From: Acidobacteriota bacterium
GTDB taxonomy: Bacteria; Acidobacteriota; UBA6911; JACQTF01
Assembly: GCA_016210925.1 (NCBI GenBank)
Contig: JACQTF010000154.1
Span: 1 to 33,942, forward strand
Reading direction: 5' to 3'
DNA: 33,942 bases
The notes under the pieces were generated by a model. The model was not told where the DNA came from and did no database searches. It saw nothing but the letters and a program-made list of their open reading frames with translations. The translations under genes were made by a program, and so were the position numbers. Below, in pieces: positions 15,744 through 22,559 of this stretch. Position 1 is the first letter of the stretch; every line of letters begins with the position of its first letter.

Positions 15744-16739
15744 TCAGGGCAAAGGTAGGGTTCGGACTTGAATTTGCGGCTCGCTCTGAAGCTGTCGCGC
15801 GAATTCTCCCGGATCCGAATTACCTTGATGATAAGGGTAAACGACCTTGGGGCGAAACTGCTTCACGCACTCCGCCGCCTCCTGGGGAGGCATGGTGTAC
15901 GGCAAATTGATCGGGACGAACGCGATATCAATCTCCCGAAGATTTTTCATCTCCGGGATACACTCCGTGTCTCCCGCCACATAGACGCGCTTGACCCCGA
16001 AGACGAAGAGATACCCGTTGCCCTTCCCCGGGGGGTGGTATTTGATGCCCGGGCTTCGTTCCCTCACCAGATTGTACATGGGAACCGCTTGCACCTTGAT
16101 CCCCTGGAAATCATACTGGTCGCCGTTCTTCAAGACCACGCTCTTCGGAAGGTGGGCCTTGACCGCTTCCGGAGCCAGCACCAGCGTGTCGGGAGTGGAG
16201 ATCTTTCCAAGGGTTTCCAGCTCCAGGTGATCCGGGTGATCGTCGGTGATCACCACCAGATCTGGCCGGGGAAGTCGCCCGTAGTCTGTTTTTCCAATGG
16301 GATCCACGTAGATAGACCGGCCCTGGTATTGGAACAGGACCGTACCGTGAACCAGGGGCGTGATCAGGAGCTCTCCCTGTCCGGTGGATTCCACTGCCGT
16401 GCGCTCGTCCCGATAGCCCTGGACGGGAGCGGCGGAAGACGGAGCAGACTCAGGGCCCCGTGCACGGCTCAGGTACTCGATGATCACCTCCGCTTCCTCG
16501 GGGAAGATCTGTGCGCCGCGGGAAATCATGTCGTAGACGGTGGCCTTCCACCCTTCGGCATCCCTCTGTGGGGCGACTGCCGTCCGCAGCGCGTGGCACT
16601 GCACACAGGCGGCGGTCACCAATTCCTTGCCCTCACCTGGCGGCAGAGAGTCGGCAGGGTCTGGTTCTTGAGCCGTTAGCTGGGATGCTCGGAGCAGGAT
16701 GCTGGCAAGGATGATAGGCAAAAAGAGCAGTTTGATCAT
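15744..16739 (-). CDS. Cytochrome c domain fused to UlaG-like metallo-beta-lactamase-fold hydrolase, exported
   Basis: A 331-residue protein with a signal peptide (about 1-23). A short c-type cytochrome domain follows, with heme site CVQCH (45-49) and possible axial Met in DMISRGAQ (M71). From about 120 it has a metallo-beta-lactamase fold of the UlaG-like type, with VDPIGK, the metal loop ITDDHPDH (165-171, first His of HxHxDH replaced by Asp), VYVAGDTE and the final YPYHQG. The Asp-for-His variant exists in a UlaG-like subfamily, so activity is plausible. The heme needs export and maturation, placing the protein outside the cytoplasm. ATG 16739 follows AAGGAG. The fusion is uncommon; the substrate is unknown. 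About 200 nt upstream hold no gene I can see. Confidence 0.82.
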   Translation of the reverse strand: MIKLLFLPIILASILLRASQLTAQEPDPADSLPPGEGKELVTAACVQCHALRTAVAPQRDAEGWKATVYDMISRGAQIFPEEAEVIIEYLSRARGPESAPSSAAPVQGYRDERTAVESTGQGELLITPLVHGTVLFQYQGRSIYVDPIGKTDYGRLPRPDLVVITDDHPDHLELETLGKISTPDTLVLAPEAVKAHLPKSVVLKNGDQYDFQGIKVQAVPMYNLVRERSPGIKYHPPGKGNGYLFVFGVKRVYVAGDTECIPEMKNLREIDIAFVPINLPYTMPPQEAAECVKQFRPKVVYPYHQGNSDPGEFARQLQSEPQIQVRTLPLP

Positions 16740-16943
16740 TATGTACTCCTTATCATTCGATTAACCCTTTACCTGAGTTTCGGAGCGAAGGGCGCATACT
16801 TCCACTTCAACGGAACCGCTTCCTATTCACAACGCCAAAAAACGCTTCATCACCCTTCACCTCTTGCGGGAGTCACGATTGGCTCCGTCAATCGCACCCC
16901 CAGGTTTCAAAAACGCCAACCTATTTGGCCCTTTCTGGCCGTT

Positions 16944-18842
16944 TCACACCCTTCGTGTTCGGGACAACGCCACAGAGTACTTGGGATACCAGGCGGAGTC
17001 GGCAGCCCATCCCGTCCGGCCGACGATTGCATCGATCAGGTACGCCTTCCCCTCCTGGGTGGAGCGCACCGCCCGTTCCAGAGCAGGTCGGATTTCCTCG
17101 GGACGTTCCACCTTTTCGCCGCCGATCTCGAAGGCGTGGGCGATCCTGGCGAAATCCACGTTCGGGTTGCCCAGGTAAGAGGTCATGTCTTTCTTGAGTT
17201 GTCCTTGTTTGCCGCCCGCGCCCAGAATCCGGTTCCGGGTCTCGTTGTAGCTTCGGTTGTTGAACAGGACGACCAGGATGGGAACTTCGTAGCGGGCCAG
17301 GCTCCACAAGGTTTCCAGTTGCCCGTACAGGATGCCACCGTCCCCCTGGAGCGAGACCACCTGACGGTCGGGCATCCCCAGCTTCACCCCGAGGGCGGCT
17401 CCAATCCCCCAGCCCAGGGCGGAGCCCGTCGTCCGCCCGATGCGGGCCTTACGATCTTTTCCGAACTCGAACTGGTTCAGCGCGGATGCCGCGGCGCTAC
17501 CCAGCTCAGGGACGATGATCGCATCCTGTTCCAACACCTGGTTCAGTTCCGCGGAGATCCGTTCCCAGGAGAGGGGCTGGGCATCCCAGCGGGCCTTCAC
17601 CGCCAGGGCCCGGGCCTGCCGCAGTTTTTCCGTGAAGGCCCGGGTGGCCTCCATGCGGCTGGACTTCAACTGTTCGCGCCGGACCTCGGTCAACCGGCTC
17701 TGGACTGCTTGGATCAGGTCCAGAACGGTCTCGCGGACCCCGGCGACGATTCCCAGGTCAGTGGGGACGATGCGGCCGATCAGCCCCGGATCGATGGTGA
17801 CGTGGATGACCCGGGCGCCTTCCGGTAGGGAGCCCGGCATCTTGGCACCCAGGTTGATGAAGAGGTCCACTTCCGTGGGGAACCGCATCCCGCGGCCGTA
17901 CTCGCCCACAAACAGGGCGTGGCTGGTGGGGAAATCGCTGAACAGGTCGTCCCCCTGGCTGACGGGGATGGCCAGCATTTCCGCCAGCGTCCGCACTTCT
18001 TCCGTGGCCCGGGAGCGCGATACCTCGGGCCCCAGGAAAAGAAGGGGACTCCTGGCTTCGATGAGCATTCGAGTAGCTTCCTCCACGAGCTTCGCACTCG
18101 GTCTGACTTCAGGCCGGACCCTGAACTTCGATGCGTCGATGATGACGGCCTTGGATTTTTGAGCGAGCAGGTCCTGAGGGAAAGCCAGCGCGACGGGGCC
18201 GCCCGGCGGGGTCGTAGCGAACTTGATCGCGCGTCGCGCGATTTCCGGAATCCGGTCTGCCTCTCCGACGCTCCACCGCCAGAGGGTGAAGCTCTCGGAG
18301 GGGCCCAGAAAGTCGTCCCACTCCTCGAAGGAATCCATGCCTCCCAGCACCCGGGTCGATCGCCTCTCCGAGCCGATCACGAGCGGCGTCCGATCCTTCC
18401 ACGCGTTGTACATGTTGTTCAAAGTGTTGGGAAAACCCACGCTGTCGTTGGCGGTGAAGGGAACGTCCCCGGTCGCCAGGGCGTAACCCTGAGCCACAGA
18501 GATCAATTGTCCTTCCTGAGGCACCTGGATGACGTGCATGTCACTGCGATCCAGCAAAGCGTCGAAGATCGGGTAGGTCCCGCTGCTGTTGCAGTTGAAG
18601 ATGAACTTCGTTCCCGACGATTGCAACTGTTCTACCAGCAGCTCGCCCCCCGTTCCTTCCACGACCCTGGAAGCTCCCGGCGGTAACTCCTGTCCCTGGA
18701 GTTCCTGTGCTTCGACGAAAGGCTCCAAGGATCTCACGATGGATTTTGCCGCCGCCAGGCTGAACCCCAGCGCTCCCATCCGGCGAAGCACCTGCCTGCG
18801 GGATATCTTGCGGCTGAGATACTCACCTACTAATCTTTGCAT
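16944..18842 (-). CDS. Tat-targeted thiamine-diphosphate-dependent enzyme (acetolactate synthase/benzoylformate decarboxylase-like)
   Basis: A 632-residue three-domain ThDP enzyme. The N-terminus has a twin-arginine motif SRRQVL (14-19) followed by GALGFSLAAA, so export in folded form is predicted. The catalytic glutamate lies in VPQEGQLISVAQGY (E110). The central domain is about 235-390. The ThDP/Mg site has GDG at 500-502 and NN at 528-529 with 25 residues between, as in the family consensus. The reaction (decarboxylation or carboligation of a 2-oxo acid) cannot be fixed. There is no usual small regulatory subunit of acetolactate synthase. ATG 18842 is better spaced from GGGAGG than ATG 18845. 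Export of this enzyme class is unusual. Confidence 0.85.
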   Translation of the reverse strand: MQRLVGEYLSRKISRRQVLRRMGALGFSLAAAKSIVRSLEPFVEAQELQGQELPPGASRVVEGTGGELLVEQLQSSGTKFIFNCNSSGTYPIFDALLDRSDMHVIQVPQEGQLISVAQGYALATGDVPFTANDSVGFPNTLNNMYNAWKDRTPLVIGSERRSTRVLGGMDSFEEWDDFLGPSESFTLWRWSVGEADRIPEIARRAIKFATTPPGGPVALAFPQDLLAQKSKAVIIDASKFRVRPEVRPSAKLVEEATRMLIEARSPLLFLGPEVSRSRATEEVRTLAEMLAIPVSQGDDLFSDFPTSHALFVGEYGRGMRFPTEVDLFINLGAKMPGSLPEGARVIHVTIDPGLIGRIVPTDLGIVAGVRETVLDLIQAVQSRLTEVRREQLKSSRMEATRAFTEKLRQARALAVKARWDAQPLSWERISAELNQVLEQDAIIVPELGSAAASALNQFEFGKDRKARIGRTTGSALGWGIGAALGVKLGMPDRQVVSLQGDGGILYGQLETLWSLARYEVPILVVLFNNRSYNETRNRILGAGGKQGQLKKDMTSYLGNPNVDFARIAHAFEIGGEKVERPEEIRPALERAVRSTQEGKAYLIDAIVGRTGWAADSAWYPKYSVALSRTRRV

Positions 18843-18865
18843 CATTCACCTCCCGCGAGACTCGA

Positions 18866-18936
18866 AGCGCAAAATCTAAGATCTAAAATCCGAAGCTCTT
18901 CCGAAATTTTAGGTTCTTAGATTCTAGATTTCACGT
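18866..18936. repeat. AATCTAA heptamer-type inverted array in the 5' leader of the ThDP enzyme gene
   Basis: AAATCTA, AGATCTA, AAATCCG units are followed by TTCCGAAATTTTAGG, TTCTTAGATT and CTAGATTT, which are complementary. The predicted transcript start (about 18936) lies at one end, so nearly the whole leader is this hairpin. Confidence 0.75.
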
Positions 18937-19202
18937 TTTTGTATCATAGCGTCCTCGGCGCCACTTTGACAATTACCAAAGCACCTGAAGTCGACGACAC
19001 CTGCAATAAGGACTGGTTCTCTCCGCTGCCACGAGCGCCGCGATTTCTGAATGGGAGCCGTGTCGGTAGCAGCAACGACTTGCGCTGAGTCCCTATCGCG
19101 CTTCAGGCGACGCAGGTCGACGAGCAGGTCTTTCGCCGACTGATATCGTACCTCGCGGTCCTTCTCCAAAGCTTTATTCAGAATCTCCTCGAGTTTCTGA
19201 CT
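18924..19202 (-). pseudogene. Fragment of a serine/threonine protein kinase (C-lobe tail)
   Basis: The segment right after the toxin stop codon reads QKLEEILNKALEKDREVRYQSAKDLLVDLRRLKRD when split into LEEILNKALEKDR and YQSAKDLLVDLRRLKRD. This is the characteristic last helix region of PknB-like kinases of Acidobacteriota. A juxtamembrane stretch (RREPVLIAGVV) and a degraded end follow. No ATP-binding or catalytic loops are present. It is in the same frame as the toxin and separated from it only by the toxin's TGA, so the module sits exactly on a broken kinase gene. Confidence 0.8.
18943..18972 (-). promoter_or_regulatory. Promoter of the ThDP enzyme gene
   Basis: TTGTCA (18972-18967), 18-nt spacer, TATGAT (18948-18943) on the minus strand. 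It is embedded in the last codons of the kinase remnant, so decayed coding DNA now appears to serve as a promoter. Confidence 0.6.
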
Positions 19203-19535
19203 TCAGTCCGCGAGTTCTAGCGCATGACTGAGTGCACGGTTCAATGCCTCGAGCTTGTCCGGTGACAAAGCACCCACAAAGTGCGTCAATTTCCTTTTGA
19301 ACATCAAAGTCAAAAAGTCACACCGAATGGCACTCTGGTGTGGTAAGCCGTCCTCAACGCCTAGCACGACTTCACTGCGAAGGCCCAGAGTCTCACTGTA
19401 AATGGGTGCACAGATGACTGTCGAAATGTCTTCATTTTCTGCGACAAAGTTGCGAGAGACCACGACGTAAAATCCCGGCTTATGTCCCCGTTCAGGTGCC
19501 TTCTCCCTGATGCGGTAGATCTCGCCGCGTTTCAC
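19203..19535 (-). CDS. PemK/MazF-type toxin (endoribonuclease)
   Basis: A 110-residue protein of the MazF/PemK/Kid family of mRNA-cleaving toxins. It begins with the family opening MKRGEIYRI. The strand FYVVVSRNFV, then ISTVICAPIYSE, and the SAIRCDFLTLM segment (conserved S/T and hydrophobic core near 68-78) follow. The last helix LSPDKLEALNRALSHAL is also typical. It overlaps the antitoxin stop codon by four bases (ATGA), which indicates translational coupling. Length and motifs look complete, so it is probably functional. Confidence 0.9.
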   Translation of the reverse strand: MKRGEIYRIREKAPERGHKPGFYVVVSRNFVAENEDISTVICAPIYSETLGLRSEVVLGVEDGLPHQSAIRCDFLTLMFKRKLTHFVGALSPDKLEALNRALSHALELAD

Positions 19536-19771
19536 GGCCTGGCTTGCTCCTTCACCAAGGCAGCGGCTTGGCGATTGAGGCGTGAGCGGTGCCGGCGAAA
19601 GATTTTCCGCTCCCGCTCCTCCTCACCCATACGTTCCAGACGAGCTACAAATTCCTGAACCGCCTGTCGGACGACTTCTGACCGGCTTTTCCAAGATGTG
19701 CTTTCCACAGCCACAAGGCGGTCTATGCGCTGAAGCGTCGGTTCGTCAATAGTTATGGCAATAGTCTTCAT
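19532..19771 (-). CDS. Ribbon-helix-helix (CopG-type) antitoxin
   Basis: A 79-residue protein. The N-terminal strand KTIAITIDEPTLQRIDRLV and the helices SWKSRSEVVRQAVQEFVARL are a classic RHH DNA-binding fold, followed by a charged tail (EEERERKIFRRHRSRL) that should wrap the toxin. It precedes the PemK toxin with a 4-nt overlap. I start it at ATG 19771 because the fold begins there and a consensus promoter ends seven bases before it, so the mRNA is probably leaderless. RHH antitoxins normally repress their own promoter; the operator is not obvious. Confidence 0.9.
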   Translation of the reverse strand: MKTIAITIDEPTLQRIDRLVAVESTSWKSRSEVVRQAVQEFVARLERMGEEERERKIFRRHRSRLNRQAAALVKEQARP

Positions 19772-19778
19772 ATTAGAA

Positions 19779-19807
19779 ATACTAGACCTTCGACACAATG
19801 TTGTCAA
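19779..19807 (-). promoter_or_regulatory. Promoter of the toxin-antitoxin pair
   Basis: TTGACA (19807-19802), 17-nt spacer, TAGTAT (19784-19779). The antitoxin ATG begins seven bases after the -10 box, which places transcription start at or next to the start codon. Confidence 0.75.
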
Positions 19808-19877
19808 CCATAGCCCAAACGAATGAAGGGCAAACCAGTCATACACGAGCGGGTTTCCCTTGGTTTCCGAAATTTCG

Positions 19878-20054
19878 GCCTGCGAGGTATTCCGCGTTCC
19901 GCCGGATGTTGGCGCGATCAGCCGAGACGTTTGGAATGGAGAGCGACTCGACGATCTCTGAAATAATCTGTGGCCGGCGCCCGGCCAGATACTCTTCGAT
20001 GCTGGCCCGCAGTTCCGCCGCGGACGCGCTGCTGAGAAAGGTTAGCCAGGTAAC
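19878..20054 (-). pseudogene. N-terminal fragment of an M20-like peptidase
   Basis: The translation contains SIEEYLAGRRPQII, SEIVESLSIPNVSAD and RANIRRNAEYLAG. These match the opening helices and the SIPNVS segment of M20 (or related M28-like) peptidases. It breaks off after YLAG into unrelated sequence. No start codon with a ribosome binding site is evident, and no metal-binding residues remain. It is a gene remnant. Confidence 0.6.
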
Positions 20055-20059
20055 AGAAG

Positions 20060-20208
20060 CGCTGAAGTCGGGGTCATCGTGACATCCACCACCATCATCT
20101 TGTTCCCATTGGGGTAAAGGAGCGCGCCCACAGCGGTTCCATCCCACCTTCAGCGGTAAACAGGAAGGCCTTGCCTCCCGGCAGAAAGTCCGGTGGCTTC
20201 GGGGTCGG
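20060..20208 (-). pseudogene. Remnant of a PD40/TolB-type beta-propeller
   Basis: In two frames the minus strand reads FLPGGKAFLFTAEGG, GMEPLWARS and then, shifted, YPNGNKMMVVDVT. This resembles blades (PDGK...LFTA, PLWARDG...LYYRNGNKMMVV) of the propeller that follows kinase domains in Acidobacteriota. It overlaps the 3' end of the truncated M29-like gene in another frame, marking a recombination junction near 20205. Confidence 0.5.
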
Positions 20209-20668
20209 GAAACACTGATTCAATCCAGCCCGCCGCGTCAAGATAGCCTAGCTCGTAACCGCCGGACTGCCGCCTGGCGTTTCTCAATGCCTGCGCCTCC
20301 GAACGCGAAACACCGGCAAACTCGTAATTGGGACGGATCTGCACACGGACCCCGCGTTCCTCCAAAGCTCGCCGAATCGCCTCCACCACCATCTGATCGG
20401 AGGCAACCGAGGTCACGAGCAACGCTGTTTCCCCGCGTTCCACTGCACCCAGTCCCGCACCCAGGAAGCCCGTCCTGTTGCGAGCCCACGAACGGGCCGC
20501 CGGCATCAGGTCCTCGACCGACTTCGGTTCCTTCAGGTACGCTGGAAACCGGGGCTCGGTATACTGGGCGGCCTCGAACCTTTGTTCTGCTATCTCCGCG
20601 ATTCCCATCATCAGGCCGAAGCCTCCCATCCAAGCCAAAAGGCGAAAGAATTTACCCCATCCCATCAT
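20150..20668 (-). pseudogene. Truncated M29-like secreted protein (N-terminal domain only)
   Basis: About 172 codons. Start ATG 20668 follows AGGAGGT, with a signal-anchor segment (FFRLLAWMGGFGLMMGIAE). Homology to the other M29-like proteins of the window is visible in YTEPRFPAYLKEPKSVEDLM (compare YPRPRYLKIPKVSSIDQLL) and in GETALLVTSVASDQMVVEAI with the matching N-terminal Rossmann-like domain. The reading leaves the family near VFPDPE (about 20205), where a PD40 remnant begins, so the whole metal-binding domain is missing. It lies 213 nt downstream of an intact paralogue. Confidence 0.75.
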
Positions 20669-20881
20669 CACCCACCTCCTCGAAACACCGAGATTTTTCA
20701 AACCGTTCCTCAAATTCTAGCCACAGTTGCGCGTGTCCAACCCCCGCATCAATCTCAGACGGGCCCTTCATTCGCTCACGTGCCCTTACAAAGATGGCAC
20801 CCTGACGTCTCGCTTCAGCGCTTGACCCATCGACTTGATTGGCGCCTTCCGGTTTAAAAGCCGAGGGCCGAAAGCTTATGC

Positions 20882-22363
20882 CTATTTACCAAAAAGGTGC
20901 GAATAGGCGCCTAGATGATCCTTGCGTATCCACGAAATTGGATCTGGCGCGTAGTCTTTCCAGTAATCGCCAGGTGCATTGATTCCCGGTATGGCGGGTA
21001 TCCAATCTTCCGTCAGGAGCTCGTCGGGCTTGCCATGTTTCGAGGCCGCCTGCCGGACCTCAGGCGCGTCCAAGACCCTTAGGCGGCCCTTGTCCACGAC
21101 CGTAATGGTCTTTCCCTCCCTGGTCTCCACCACGTAAGTGGGAAAGTACATATGAGTGTGGTCATGTCCCGCCAGGACGCCGCGACGGATCGCCCAATCG
21201 TCCAGGGGCCCGGTTGTGCCGAAACCCAAGTGCATGACGCCGGACCTTTTGCGATCGTTGGAGTTGAAGAAATTGTTGCCGACGTAGACGTAGGGCGGTC
21301 GAATCGCCTTGGGATTGGTGCCAATGGATGCTTCCATCCAGTATCCACCGCCCGGCCCTGGCAAGAACGGATACTGGATATCCTTTCGCAAGGAGAGCAA
21401 CTCCCTCCAGAGATCACCGTATTCGCCTCCTCCTTCCATCTTCACGACCTGATGATTTTTTACGGTAATCTTCAGGTGGGGAAAAGCGCCCTTGTGACTG
21501 ATGGTGGCGCCGACGACGCCCTCACCGTCGGACTTGTCTAGGGCGATCATGTAGGGAACGGCCATGATATGGTGGGGAACGAGGGGAACCTCCGATTGCC
21601 CGGGCTTGTACACGTAGCTGACTGCCCCGGGCAGCTTCACGGTCGGGTGGCTGCCTTCCACCACCTGCCAGTAGTCGGGAAACCAGGTGAACTTCAGATC
21701 CGTACCTTCCGGGTCGGTGATCCGAACTTTCCATGCGAGCCGCAGCTGTCCCCAAAGAGCCAGCTCGATGGCCTTCAGCAGCTCCTCCGGGTAGGTATTC
21801 TCAGCGCTAACCAGCAGCTCCGGCGTGGTCATGTCCTGCCGGATACCAAAGTAGTCGACGAGACCTTCGTCCTGAAAGGTCGAGCCGACGACGATGTCGT
21901 ACCCTCCTTCACGAGCCATCCGAATGATCCAGGGTGGCTCGCCGGTACCCTTGACGGGTTTCAGCCGGCGCCTCTGGAGCTCCACCGCGCTCACTCCGCG
22001 CTCGCTCCCTGCCACGTCTCGCGATTGTTGAAAAAACACATCGACCTTGACGCCCTTTTCCTGAAACGCCTTCAGGAACGCTTCCCTGATCAGAGCGTTC
22101 TCTCTTGGGCTGCTAACGTAGAGGACTTTCTCGCTTCCTTTGATGCCGTAGCCCGGCCGAACATTCATTCCCTTCTCGCGCGCAATGATGTGTCGCGCGC
22201 TCGGCAGCAACTGGTCGATGGATGACACCTTGGGAATTTTCAGATACCGCGGGCGGGGATACGCCGGCTGGGAGCCCTGGAAGCTGGACAGGGTGACCCC
22301 GTACAAGCTCAACAACCCCGCTAGGGCGAGAGTGATCGCGAAGATCCGACTGGATTGCTTCAT
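20882..22363 (-). CDS. Secreted M29/NicX-superfamily metalloprotein, copy 1
   Basis: A 493-residue protein with signal peptide (about 1-28). The N-terminal Rossmann-like domain (EKVLYVSSPRENALIREAF, 78-96) and the motif RITDPEGTD (214-222) are hallmarks of M29 aminopeptidases (aminopeptidase T family, COG2309) and their relatives. Positions equivalent to the M29 metal ligands read H264/H265 (Glu in M29), E344 (MEASIGTNPKA), H378 (VMHLGFGT) and HDH at 400-402 (HxD in M29). Classical M29 enzymes are cytoplasmic; this one is exported. ATG 22363 has GGAGG six bases upstream. It starts 43 nt after a receptor C-terminal remnant, the same spacing as copy 2. Function is uncertain: peptidase, ring-cleaving oxygenase like NicX, or other. 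Confidence 0.72.
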   Translation of the reverse strand: MKQSSRIFAITLALAGLLSLYGVTLSSFQGSQPAYPRPRYLKIPKVSSIDQLLPSARHIIAREKGMNVRPGYGIKGSEKVLYVSSPRENALIREAFLKAFQEKGVKVDVFFQQSRDVAGSERGVSAVELQRRRLKPVKGTGEPPWIIRMAREGGYDIVVGSTFQDEGLVDYFGIRQDMTTPELLVSAENTYPEELLKAIELALWGQLRLAWKVRITDPEGTDLKFTWFPDYWQVVEGSHPTVKLPGAVSYVYKPGQSEVPLVPHHIMAVPYMIALDKSDGEGVVGATISHKGAFPHLKITVKNHQVVKMEGGGEYGDLWRELLSLRKDIQYPFLPGPGGGYWMEASIGTNPKAIRPPYVYVGNNFFNSNDRKRSGVMHLGFGTTGPLDDWAIRRGVLAGHDHTHMYFPTYVVETREGKTITVVDKGRLRVLDAPEVRQAASKHGKPDELLTEDWIPAIPGINAPGDYWKDYAPDPISWIRKDHLGAYSHLFGK

Positions 22364-22406
22364 GGTTTCCTCCGGTACCGCTGCTTCACGTCTTGTGCGC
22401 ACCGCC

Positions 22407-22457
22407 TCAAAAGACAAGCTTCAGCGCGAACTGAAATCCCGCGGGAGCGAGTTCAAC
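22407..22457 (-). pseudogene. C-terminal scrap of a TonB-dependent receptor
   Basis: The last codons before the stop at 22407 read GFQFALKLVF, nearly the same as the end of the intact receptor (QIQFALKFIF) 4 kb upstream. Only about 10-17 residues are recognisable. It marks where a receptor gene once preceded copy 1 of the M29-like protein. Confidence 0.6.
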
Positions 22458-22559
22458 TTGTCCACCGCTGTCTGCATGCACTCCACCGACATTGACCGGC
22501 TGAATGTCTGACCGCGCTTGAGACGCTGTTTTATCCCGAGGATTCCTCGGCCCGGAACG

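Noticed and set aside
16740-16943. Small gene between the ThDP enzyme and the cytochrome/MBL gene
   Set aside because: No open frame with a ribosome binding site or family resemblance; the stretch looks like plain intergenic DNA.
19839-20147. Intact 102-residue gene
   Set aside because: Only the central part resembles a peptidase N-terminus; both ends are unrelated, and one overlaps a PD40 remnant in another frame.
20882-22363. M29-like proteins as SusD-type ligand-binding lipoproteins
   Set aside because: There is no lipobox and no helical TPR-like SusD pattern; the ITDPEGTD and GTNPKA motifs fit the M29 superfamily instead.
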